Assembly: GCA_035438705.1 (NCBI GenBank)
Contig: DAORIV010000017.1
Coordinates: forward strand, 1 to 9,488
From: C7867-006 sp035438705
Lineage (GTDB): Bacteria > Patescibacteriota > Minisyncoccia > Phycocordibacterales > DATDWN01
Direction of reading: 5' to 3'
DNA: 9,488 nucleotides
Shown here: positions 1-4,617 of the stretch, piece by piece
How the letters are laid out: every line of letters starts with the position of its first letter
Numbering within the stretch: the stretch's first letter is position 1
Made by a program: the position numbers and the translations under genes
Notes under the pieces: model-generated
Database searches by the model: none
Told to the model about the DNA's origin: nothing
What the model saw: the letters and a program-made list of their open reading frames with translations, nothing else

Positions 1-53
1 AGAGCACGTCATTTGCAATGATGGGGTGGCAGGTTCGAGTCCTGTCGGGTCCA
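1..53 (+). tRNA. tRNA-Ala(UGC), 3' part, cut by the window start
   Basis: The visible part begins in the D arm. The anticodon arm is CGTCA / TTTGCAA / TGATG (7-23), with anticodon TGC at 14-16. A 5-base variable loop follows (24-28), then the T-arm GCAGG / TTCGAGT / CCTGT (29-45). The 3' acceptor strand is CGGGTCC (46-52) and the discriminator is A53. The third base from the acceptor end is U (position 70 in tRNA numbering), as expected for the G3:U70 alanine identity pair, although the 5' strand lies outside the window. CCA is not encoded; the next bases are CAT. The isoacceptor call is firm. The 5' acceptor strand and most of the D arm cannot be checked. Confidence 0.93.
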
Positions 54-56
54 CAT

Positions 57-83
57 AAAAAAGTCCGCATGAGCGGATTTTTT
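57..83 (+). terminator. Rho-independent terminator after tRNA-Ala
   Basis: TCCGC (64-68), loop ATGA, GCGGA (73-77), followed by six T (78-83). The A-run before the stem can extend it by pairing with the T-run. It starts four bases after the tRNA discriminator base, so it most likely ends the tRNA transcript. Confidence 0.85.
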
Positions 84-86
84 CGT

Positions 87-125
87 GACCCGAAGTAAAG
101 CGAAGCTTTACGTCAGGACTCGAAC
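87..125 (-). repeat. Inverted, interrupted copy of the tRNA-Ala 3' end
   Basis: The reverse complement of 114-125 is GTTCGAGTCCTG, identical over 12 bases to the T-arm of the tRNA at 33-44. On the minus strand the match is interrupted by a palindrome (95-111) and then resumes as CGGGTCAC, close to the tRNA's CGGGTCCAC (46-54). In an unterminated plus-strand transcript, 114-125 could pair with the tRNA T-arm and 87-91 (GACCC) with 47-51 (GGGTC). It could be a decayed tRNA fragment, part of a palindromic repeat family, or a regulatory element. The sequence alone does not decide. Confidence 0.6.
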
Positions 126-201
126 GACGGAGCGACTTTTGATTTAGTAAAATCAAAACGCGAGTCGGTGCCCAGACCAAAAATTTCTGACAAGAAATTT
201 T
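95..201. repeat. Three consecutive perfect hairpins in the tRNA-downstream spacer
   Basis: Hairpin 1 is GTAAAGC / GAA / GCTTTAC (95-111), 7 bp. Hairpin 2 has a perfect core TTTTGATTT / AGTA / AAATCAAAA (137-158), 9 bp. It extends outward through GCG (132-134) with CGC (159-161) and CGAC (125-128) with GTCG (164-167), leaving small internal loops. Hairpin 3 is AAAATTTCT / GACA / AGAAATTTT (180-201), 9 bp. None is followed by a clear T-run, so they do not look like ordinary terminators. The density of perfect stems suggests a structured RNA or a palindromic intergenic repeat. The rest of the spacer (202-268) shows nothing I can identify. Confidence 0.7.
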
Positions 202-268
202 GAGAAGCTTCCCTATTTTTATACAATATTCCAATCCCTCATTGTGATAACAACTTTTAAATGACTAC

Positions 269-298
269 TTGACCGACTCGGTGTTTTATATTTATATT
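269..298 (+). promoter_or_regulatory. Sigma-70-type promoter of the exported-protein gene
   Basis: The -35 is TTGACC (269-274, 5 of 6) and the -10 is TATATT (293-298, 5 of 6), with 18 bases between. Transcription should start near 305, leaving a leader of about 19 bases that carries the AGGAGG Shine-Dalgarno site at 313-318. The imperfectly symmetric ACCGA-C-TCGGT (272-282) overlaps the end of the -35 and the spacer and could be a repressor site. Confidence 0.7.
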
Positions 299-323
299 AC
301 ATACGGAAAGAGAGGAGGTTTGC

Positions 324-1169
324 ATGAGGTACCTTGTCACTACAATTTTGTTTCTTGCTTCTGTTGTTACAGCAAGTGCACAACAAAAGCCTGTTGGCTT
401 TTACAGCCCTGGCATGTCACCAAGCCCAGCGGGTGTAGCTTTCGGAACAATTGGTGAGCAAGTTTCAAATCACGAAATTGAACTTGCGTATCAAAAGTCA
501 GTATCAACAGGTTTTGTTTGGATTCTGCAAGTAGGATATTTCGATCACCCACTTACCTCAGCCACGATAATCGGTGAAAGAAATAACATAAAGTTTCAAA
601 AGCTTTTACCATACATCGAAGCAGTTGCTCTCGGTGAAGAATGGTATGAGCATTTTAGAGGAAATCGTTATGCAATCTTCGGTTTCCCTTCTGATTTTCC
701 AAATGGTGTTGAGTTGATTCACATATGGCTAGGTATTCAACATGCTCGTTTGAAACAAGTCATGGGGAAACCCGTGATTTGGATTACAAATGTTGTCTAC
801 TCACAACAACCTGTGCCCGACAATACAGACTATGTCGCCATAGACGCGTACTCTGCTGATGACGAGGATTTTTCATGGGTCATCCGAAGGCTTTTGTACG
901 CTGAAATTGCGACACACCACAAACTCATATTCATAGTTAGATTCTTCAAGACAACTGGGCCAAAGCAAGGTGGTGACTGGCAAAGGTATAGCAAAGATCC
1001 AATAAAAGAAACAGTAGACCTTGCATTTCAAGTTCTCAAAAGAGATAGGTATGTTGCATTGCTACCGTTTCTTTGGGAATCAAGACCAGGGGCAGATCTA
1101 GTAGGACTAAAAGATATGCCTGAACTTCGAGAATACTTTTTTGAACAACTTCGTTTGCAAAACAAGTAA
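324..1169 (+). CDS. Exported protein, probable TIM-barrel hydrolase-like fold, function unknown
   Basis: 281 residues. The ATG follows AGGAGG (313-318) by 5 bases, which fixes the start. Residues 1-19 form a Sec signal peptide: MRYL, a hydrophobic core, then ASA before Q20. I do not recognise the family. The mature part has alternating hydrophobic strands and helices like a (beta/alpha)8 barrel. Strand-end segments carry acidic residues: IEAVALGEEWYE (98-109, E105/E106), DYVAIDAY (169-176, D169 and D174) and LLPFLWES (246-253, E252). Two conserved glutamates at strand ends is the pattern of clan GH-A glycoside hydrolases, so a secreted sugar-cleaving enzyme is possible. That is inference from pattern only, and no catalytic residue is proven. 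The protein ends without a membrane anchor. The gene stands alone, with its own promoter and terminator. Confidence 0.85.
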   Translation: MRYLVTTILFLASVVTASAQQKPVGFYSPGMSPSPAGVAFGTIGEQVSNHEIELAYQKSVSTGFVWILQVGYFDHPLTSATIIGERNNIKFQKLLPYIEAVALGEEWYEHFRGNRYAIFGFPSDFPNGVELIHIWLGIQHARLKQVMGKPVIWITNVVYSQQPVPDNTDYVAIDAYSADDEDFSWVIRRLLYAEIATHHKLIFIVRFFKTTGPKQGGDWQRYSKDPIKETVDLAFQVLKRDRYVALLPFLWESRPGADLVGLKDMPELREYFFEQLRLQNK

Positions 1170-1171
1170 AC

Positions 1172-1202
1172 AAACCCGCACCAATTTTATTGGTGCGGGT
1201 TT
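1172..1202. terminator. Bidirectional terminator between the converging exported-protein gene and ddl
   Basis: AAACCCGCACCAAT (1172-1185), loop TTT, ATTGGTGCGGGTTT (1189-1202): a perfect 14-bp stem. It starts 3 bases after the stop of the plus-strand gene and includes part of the ddl stop codon (1201-1203) on the other strand. The T-tracts on both sides are broken (TTTATTCATTATTT on plus), but the stem is long and GC-rich at its base. Confidence 0.88.
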
Positions 1203-2181
1203 ATTCATTATTTAATGTTTCCAACAAAACATGATGTACAAAATCTTTTAATGCTACTCCTACAGAGCTTAGTGAACTCGCAAACAAGGAGTCCTTATCT
1301 AAATGAGGCAAAGTATTTACTTCCAAAAAATACACTCCCCTTTTTGGATTAATCACAAAGTCAGATTTTGCGTAATGTCTTAAACCAAGCTTCTCGTGAA
1401 CTAGGGCGGCAACTCTTTCAATTTCTTTTTTTTCTTTTTCAGAAAAAACTCCCGGTGAAACTATTTCAACATTTCTATTATACTTTGAATCATAGTCGTA
1501 ATAACCAGATTGGCTTTGATGTTTTACTTCAACTGGTGGAAAAACATACAGATTTTTATTTCTAAAATTGTCTACTACAAATACACTAGCATCTTTACCT
1601 TTTATATATTCCTCAACTATCGCATCAGATTCTGAGGACAATACATCATAAAGAGCTTTGTATAAATCTATATAATTATTTACTATTGCTATTCCCAACG
1701 ACGAACCTCCATTAACTGGCTTAACTATCATAGGGTGTGGAATAATAGAAAAAATTTCTTTAGATTTAACTTTTAAGTCATCTGTTTGTCTTACTATTTC
1801 ATATAATGGAGTTTTAATTCCTAGATCTTTCAAATGTTCTTTAGTTAACCATTTATTCATCACAACAGCAGAAGCATACTTTTCTGAGCCAGTATGAGGA
1901 ACTCCTAGATGAGATAATAGTTCTTGAACTTTTCCATCTTCACCAAACTTACCATGTAGTGCATTCCAAACAACATCTACATTTTTAAGAATTTTTTCAG
2001 GAGATTTTTCTATGCCTCCCATGTGCCACACACCATCTTTGGATATAAAAATATCAATAGGTTTATGTGTTTCATTTAATGCTTCTAATATTGCCCCACC
2101 AGTTTTTATGGAAATGTCATAAAGAGGTGAAGTACCCCCGCGAATGACACCAATTCTAAGTGAGTTAGGTAGTGATTGCAT
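1201..2181 (-). CDS. ddl: D-alanine--D-alanine ligase family (ATP-grasp), atypical substrate-contact residues
   Basis: 326 residues, close to the usual 300-360. Ddl joins two D-Ala with ATP in the cytoplasm to make the peptidoglycan stem terminus. Family marks in order: GGTS near the N-terminus (15-18), ALHGKFGEDG (74-83), HTGS (96-99), MNK (108-110), VKP...GGSSLGI (153-163), EEYIKG (190-195), YDYDSKY (228-234) with the K-Y pair of the omega loop, SDF (273-275) and FLEVNTLP (285-292) with metal-ligand E287 and N289. Compared from memory with E. coli DdlB, several contacts differ: Glu15 is L20, Arg255 is K272, Gly276 is H293 and the Thr of GMTxxSL is D295. Nucleotide and metal sites look intact, so an active ATP-grasp ligase is likely, but its amino acid preference may differ. 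The start has no Shine-Dalgarno site; the -10 element predicts a leaderless message. It is convergent with the exported-protein gene. Confidence 0.9.
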   Translation of the reverse strand: MQSLPNSLRIGVIRGGTSPLYDISIKTGGAILEALNETHKPIDIFISKDGVWHMGGIEKSPEKILKNVDVVWNALHGKFGEDGKVQELLSHLGVPHTGSEKYASAVVMNKWLTKEHLKDLGIKTPLYEIVRQTDDLKVKSKEIFSIIPHPMIVKPVNGGSSLGIAIVNNYIDLYKALYDVLSSESDAIVEEYIKGKDASVFVVDNFRNKNLYVFPPVEVKHQSQSGYYDYDSKYNRNVEIVSPGVFSEKEKKEIERVAALVHEKLGLRHYAKSDFVINPKRGVYFLEVNTLPHLDKDSLFASSLSSVGVALKDFVHHVLLETLNNE

Positions 2182-2188
2182 AAAATAT

Positions 2189-2218
2189 ATTATAGCAAAA
2201 TATTTTTTTAATACACAA
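2189..2218 (-). promoter_or_regulatory. ddl promoter with extended -10, predicting a leaderless mRNA
   Basis: On the minus strand TGC precedes a perfect TATAAT (2189-2194), giving the extended -10 form TGnTATAAT. A weak -35, TTGTGT (2213-2218), lies 18 bases upstream. The expected start of transcription is about 2182, one base before the ddl ATG (2179-2181), so the message would have essentially no leader. No purine-rich Shine-Dalgarno sequence precedes this ATG. Confidence 0.65.
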
Positions 2219-2219
2219 A

Positions 2220-2253
2220 AGCACTCGAGAGAAGTACTTTCATTTCGAGTGCT
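2220..2253 (-). terminator. Hairpin upstream of ddl, possibly a second terminator
   Basis: AGCACTCGA (2220-2228) pairs with TCGAGTGCT (2245-2253), 9 bp, enclosing a 16-base loop that contains the palindrome AAGTACTT (2232-2239). Read on the minus strand the stem is followed by TTTTGTGT, a short T-tract. It touches the ddl -35 region, so it could stop transcription coming from the adk side or act as a regulatory structure. Confidence 0.45.
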
Positions 2254-2270
2254 CGATTTAAAAAAGCGTT

Positions 2271-2288
2271 GGACCCATAACGGGGTCC
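2271..2288 (-). terminator. Terminator-like hairpin of the candidate small RNA
   Basis: GGACCC (2271-2276), loop ATAACG, GGGTCC (2283-2288), 6 bp. On the minus strand it is followed by AACGC and then TTTTTT (2260-2265). The five-base offset before the T-run makes it weaker than a textbook intrinsic terminator. Confidence 0.45.
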
Positions 2289-2355
2289 CTAAATATTAAT
2301 TCCTTTCAGAACTAATTAAATTTTTTTCGGCCGAGAAAAAAATCGGAAAGAACAT

Positions 2356-2376
2356 CGTTCATAATCCGTATGAACG
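2356..2376. repeat. Perfect 8-bp inverted repeat
   Basis: CGTTCATA (2356-2363), spacer ATCCG, TATGAACG (2369-2376). It lies just downstream of the minus-strand promoter-like pair, so it would be the 5' stem of the candidate small RNA. Alternatively it is a protein-binding site at that promoter. Confidence 0.55.
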
Positions 2377-2384
2377 AAGTTATC

Positions 2385-2413
2385 ACTATACAAAATATCG
2401 TAACATGTAACAA
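2385..2413 (-). promoter_or_regulatory. Promoter-like pair for the candidate small RNA
   Basis: On the minus strand TTGTTA (2408-2413, 4 of 6) and TATAGT (2385-2390, 5 of 6) are separated by exactly 17 bases. AT-rich spacers often give such matches by chance, so this is suggestive only. Confidence 0.4.
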
Positions 2414-2439
2414 CCCAAAAATGTGGAAAACTTTTTTAA

Positions 2440-2467
2440 TAAAATTAAGGAGGGCACAAGGCCCTCC
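2440..2467 (-). terminator. Terminator of the adenylate kinase gene
   Basis: GGAGGGC (2449-2455), loop ACAAG, GCCCTCC (2461-2467), 7 bp and GC-rich. On the minus strand it is followed by TTAATTTTATT. It starts 16 bases after the adk stop codon (2484-2486). Confidence 0.85.
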
Positions 2468-2483
2468 ATGTAACACCTGCGTA

Positions 2484-3116
2484 TTACTGCGCAGTCAGCT
2501 CACCAACATTCATGTTGATGAATGGAAGATGGAAGTGAGAAACCACCTCACTATAGATCTGATCGGGGGGACGCTCAGCATTCACATAGTGATGGAATGT
2601 GGAACGTGCACGAACACAACCCTCGATCTGTTTGGCTTCACGAATGTAAGTGTCGAAGCCCTTTCTGTGAATTGACTCATCGAGGTCATCTTCGCGAGGT
2701 GCCTCACCCCTTGCGATTGCTTCCTGGATTCTTGCGAGCCTACGCTCGTTTGTGACTTCATATCGAGCCATGAAAAAAATGACAACCGGCTGGATATCCA
2801 TCGCCAGAAGATGTTCCCTCATCAGCTCGAACTGAGCTCCAGTGCGAGGAAAACCATCGAGGACAATGTCAGTGTATCCGCGAATTGAACGGACAGCATC
2901 AACCCAGAGATTATTGATGACATCATCCGGAAGCAATTCCCGCCTTGCCATCAACGGCTTGGCGTAACGTTCGAAATCAGGGTCAACTTTAGATCGCTCC
3001 CTGACTACGTCTGACATGCCAACGTAAGGGATACGTCCCTCCTTGGCAATACGCTTACCTTGAGTACCCTTACCGACACCCGGCGGGCCCATGAGAACGA
3101 TAGCTTCTGCTTTCAT
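2484..3116 (-). CDS. adk: Adenylate kinase family nucleoside monophosphate kinase
   Basis: 210 residues from the ATG at 3116. It transfers phosphate between ATP and AMP in the cytoplasm. Visible marks: P-loop GPPGVGKGTQ (10-19), SDVVR (35-39) where family members usually have TGDxxR, DGFPRT (87-92), then ERRLARI (124-130) and PREDD (140-144) with HRKGFDTY (150-157). These are the LID-region arginines and the DD of the short form without a zinc LID. The AMP-site Thr of STGD is replaced (GMSD), so a related NMP kinase is possible. An in-frame TTG at 3134 is less likely, because AAGGGGAG lies just before the ATG at 3116. The gene has its own promoter and terminator. Its GC content is clearly higher than its neighbours': 33 of 60 bases at 2701-2760, against 12 of 60 at 1741-1800 in ddl. 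This points to different codon selection or to transfer. Confidence 0.9.
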   Translation of the reverse strand: MKAEAIVLMGPPGVGKGTQGKRIAKEGRIPYVGMSDVVRERSKVDPDFERYAKPLMARRELLPDDVINNLWVDAVRSIRGYTDIVLDGFPRTGAQFELMREHLLAMDIQPVVIFFMARYEVTNERRLARIQEAIARGEAPREDDLDESIHRKGFDTYIREAKQIEGCVRARSTFHHYVNAERPPDQIYSEVVSHFHLPFINMNVGELTAQ

Positions 3117-3120
3117 TATT

Positions 3121-3126
3121 CTCCCC
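3121..3126 (-). promoter_or_regulatory. Ribosome binding site that decides the adk start
   Basis: GGGGAG on the minus strand (within AAAGGGGAG) lies 4 bases before the ATG at 3114-3116. It falls inside the reading frame if translation started at the upstream TTG (3132-3134), so it supports the ATG. Confidence 0.75.
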
Positions 3127-3151
3127 TTTGTCAAAAGAACACCAGAGGAGT

Positions 3152-3180
3152 AGTATATGACAAATACATTAAGTCGTCAA
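3152..3180 (-). promoter_or_regulatory. adk promoter in the uvrC-adk spacer
   Basis: On the minus strand TTGACG (3175-3180, 5 of 6) and TATACT (3152-3157, 5 of 6) are separated by 17 bases. The predicted start near 3145 gives a leader of about 29 bases carrying the GGGGAG site. The pair fills the spacer right after the uvrC stop. No terminator is seen for uvrC here, so adk may also receive readthrough. Confidence 0.78.
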
Positions 3181-3183
3181 AAC

Positions 3184-4416
3184 TTATTTAAGAATCTTGC
3201 CCCTAAGTTGTTTATGGAAACCTATCGCATACCTATGAGCTTCTACATTTGAAAGTAGTATTTCTCTTTCATACCTTAGCCACTTTTTGTCACCCAATAT
3301 TTCTCTAGCCTTATGTCTATCATCTTTAACAACAGAAACTACTGGAATATCTAGTTTGTTATCTTTTAATATTCTTATAATTACATTTCTTTGTGCGATA
3401 CCTCCATCTACCACAATCAAATCTGGATACCTCCATTCAATGTGAGCCAATCTGCGTGTTAGAACTTCAGAAAGGGCCTTAGTATCATTAGCTCCCGGAT
3501 CATTTTTAATTTTAAACTTTCTATAATCACTTTTTTTAATTTCTCCATCTTCCACAACAGTCAGCACACCAACAACATTTTGACCAGACATGTGAGCAAT
3601 ATCATAACTTTCTACTCTAAAATTAGAATCTCCACTTATTAATTTTTCCTCTTTTATTAAAGATACATCCTGAATATGGTTTAGGGTAAATAATGTATGT
3701 TTAGCAATGTTTGCTTCTTCAAATTTTTTTTCTTTCGCGAAACCTTTCATTTGTTTCTCAAGGTTTTTCAATATTTGTTTTTTATTTCCTTCAAAAAATA
3801 GTTTTATATTTTCAATTTGTTTTGCGTAACTTTCCTTTGTTATTTCTCCAGTACACACACCCGGACAAAGTCCTATCTGTCTGTTAAAACAAGGCTTGCC
3901 TGACAATCGTTCACACTTATCTCTATATGGAAACATCTTACGAACAATTTTTAGAGCATCTTTTAATTGCGTACCGTTTGGAAATGGACCAAAAGAATAT
4001 TTAACTTTAAATTTATTTTCATCTAAATAGTGATTATTTAATAGATCCCTTCCTCTTAAGACTAAAACTCTAGGAAAATCCTCTTTCGTTATCACTACAA
4101 AATTAAAACTTTTATTATCTTTTTCTTTTATGTTTGCTTCTGGTTGATGTTTTTTTATTAAGTGGGCTTCTAGAACCAAAGCTTCTAATACTGAGTCTGT
4201 TTTTATGTGCTCTAAATTATCAAACTTTTGTAACATTTTATAAACCAATGGTGATCTTGTATTTACAATCTCTTTGTTAAAATAACTTCTAACTCTATCT
4301 TTTAGTGAAGTAGCTTTTCCGATATATAAAATTTTATTCCCAAGTTTAAAAAGATACACACCGGGTGAGTCTGGTAAATTTTTTATAACTTTCTTTACTT
4401 TATCAATCATTGACAT
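3184..4416 (-). CDS. uvrC: Excinuclease ABC subunit C, short form without the (HhH)2 domain
   Basis: 410 residues; E. coli UvrC is about 610. UvrC makes both cuts around a lesion after UvrB is loaded. The N-terminal GIY-YIG nuclease has GVYLF (19-23), ILYIGKA (29-35), R41, E83 and N95. Four cysteines C168, C176, C184 and C188 match the spacing of the [4Fe-4S] site known in E. coli UvrC. A UVR motif for UvrB contact spans about 216-247. The RNase H-like endonuclease domain keeps D272 (YDIAH), D337 (VVDGG), D365/D366 and H394 (EAHRYAI). The protein stops 16 residues after H394, just where the tandem helix-hairpin-helix domain would begin. Only 67 bases separate its stop from the adk start, so no frame-shifted remainder is hidden there. 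The start is ATG 4414-4416, or the next ATG at 4408-4410. No Shine-Dalgarno site precedes either. Confidence 0.96.
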   Translation of the reverse strand: MSMIDKVKKVIKNLPDSPGVYLFKLGNKILYIGKATSLKDRVRSYFNKEIVNTRSPLVYKMLQKFDNLEHIKTDSVLEALVLEAHLIKKHQPEANIKEKDNKSFNFVVITKEDFPRVLVLRGRDLLNNHYLDENKFKVKYSFGPFPNGTQLKDALKIVRKMFPYRDKCERLSGKPCFNRQIGLCPGVCTGEITKESYAKQIENIKLFFEGNKKQILKNLEKQMKGFAKEKKFEEANIAKHTLFTLNHIQDVSLIKEEKLISGDSNFRVESYDIAHMSGQNVVGVLTVVEDGEIKKSDYRKFKIKNDPGANDTKALSEVLTRRLAHIEWRYPDLIVVDGGIAQRNVIIRILKDNKLDIPVVSVVKDDRHKAREILGDKKWLRYEREILLSNVEAHRYAIGFHKQLRGKILK

Positions 4417-4437
4417 TTACATTATGTAATGTACCAT
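4410..4437 (+). promoter_or_regulatory. Possible promoter of the 39-codon gene, overlapping the uvrC start
   Basis: TTGACA (4410-4415) is a perfect -35. The best -10 at proper distance is TACCAT (4432-4437, 4 of 6, spacer 16) or CATTAT (4435-4440, spacer 19). Start of transcription near 4444 would put the GGAGG site almost at the 5' end of the message, so the assignment is tentative. Confidence 0.4.
4417..4429. promoter_or_regulatory. Palindrome between uvrC and the small divergent gene
   Basis: TTACAT-T-ATGTAA is a perfect inverted repeat of 6 bp around one base. It touches the uvrC ATG. On the minus strand it includes CATAAT (4421-4426), a 5-of-6 match to -10, which would start uvrC transcription at or beside its ATG. 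It also lies inside the possible plus-strand promoter. A regulator bound here could affect both genes. No known box, such as LexA's, is recognised. Confidence 0.4.
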
Positions 4438-4457
4438 TATTTTTGGAGGTCGTACAT

Positions 4458-4577
4458 ATGCCTGTATGGTTAGACATCGGCATCTCAGGGTTGGTATTCG
4501 GAATTGTGACAGTATGGTTCATCAGAAAAGTTAGAAGCTTCTACACCAACTTGCCGGATGAAAATACTGGCAACTAA
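4458..4577 (+). CDS. Small single-pass membrane protein, 39 residues, function unknown
   Basis: ATG at 4458 and TAA at 4575-4577, preceded by TGGAGG (4444-4449) at 8 bases from the start, a strong and well-placed ribosome site. A mostly apolar stretch of about 18 residues (residues 4-22, rich in I, L, V, F, G and W) is followed by the basic segment IRKVR (22-26). It then ends in a polar, acidic tail (LPDENTGN). The charge pattern suggests one transmembrane helix with the C-terminus in the cytoplasm. A strong terminator begins a few bases after the stop, so this looks like a complete, independent transcription unit. I do not recognise a family. It sits between uvrC and uvrA on the opposite strand, which gives no functional hint by itself. 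Confidence 0.72.
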   Translation: MPVWLDIGISGLVFGIVTVWFIRKVRSFYTNLPDENTGN

Positions 4578-4579
4578 AC

Positions 4580-4616
4580 AACGGACTGGGGGCACTTTTG
4601 CCCCCAAGTGCCGTTT
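4580..4616. terminator. Strong terminator shared by the small membrane protein gene and uvrA
   Basis: The core is GGGGGCA (4588-4594), loop CTTT, TGCCCCC (4599-4605). Outer pairing ACGG and ACT (4581-4587) with AGT and CCGT (4607-4614) leaves two single-base bulges. TTTTTT follows on the plus strand (4614-4619). On the minus strand the stem begins within a few bases of the uvrA stop (4618-4620) and is followed by TGTTGTTT, so it can serve both converging genes. Confidence 0.9.
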
Positions 4617-4617
4617 T

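Larger units (their letters stand above)
2260..2378 (-). ncRNA. Candidate small RNA or leader transcript between adk and ddl
   Basis: A promoter-like pair (2385-2413) predicts a start near 2378. The transcript would begin with a perfect 8-bp hairpin (2356-2376). It would continue through an A/T-rich stretch with CCGA/TCGG pairing (2331-2346), then end at GGACCC / GGGTCC (2271-2288) followed by AACGC and six T (2260-2265). It contains very short open frames, for example 2312-2362 (16 residues, MNDVLSDFFLGRKKFN), with no good Shine-Dalgarno site. It matches no RNA family I know. It could also be a spacer with chance stems. Confidence 0.35.

Noticed and set aside
1..125. Phage or integrative-element attachment site at the tRNA 3' end
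   Set aside because: The T-arm copy is inverted, not direct, lies within 125 bases and has no integrase gene near it.
269..457. Short plus-strand frame overlapping the start of the exported-protein gene
   Set aside because: It begins inside the -35 element and overlaps, in another frame, a gene with a signal peptide and a good ribosome site.
2260..2290. Terminator-like hairpin upstream of ddl as a T-box or other riboswitch expression platform
   Set aside because: No T-box motif or specifier stem, and no known riboswitch core, is visible. The ddl promoter also lies downstream of this hairpin.
2356..2387. Inverted repeat followed by GAAGTTAT, resembling a loxP or dif recombination site
   Set aside because: The arms are 8 bp with a 5-base spacer, not 13-8-13 or 11-6-11. 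Only the edge of one arm resembles loxP, and no recombinase gene is nearby.
2370..2675. Plus-strand open frame of 101 codons
   Set aside because: It runs through the adk terminator and then antisense to the adk coding sequence. It has no Shine-Dalgarno site and its product looks random.
3117..3134. TTG start for adk that would add six residues
   Set aside because: The ribosome binding site GGGGAG lies inside that extension and points to the ATG at 3116, which also fits the family's short lead to the P-loop.
3184..3200. UvrC truncation as a sequencing frameshift
   Set aside because: The 67 bases after the stop hold the adk promoter and ribosome site and could not encode the missing domain of about 150-200 residues.
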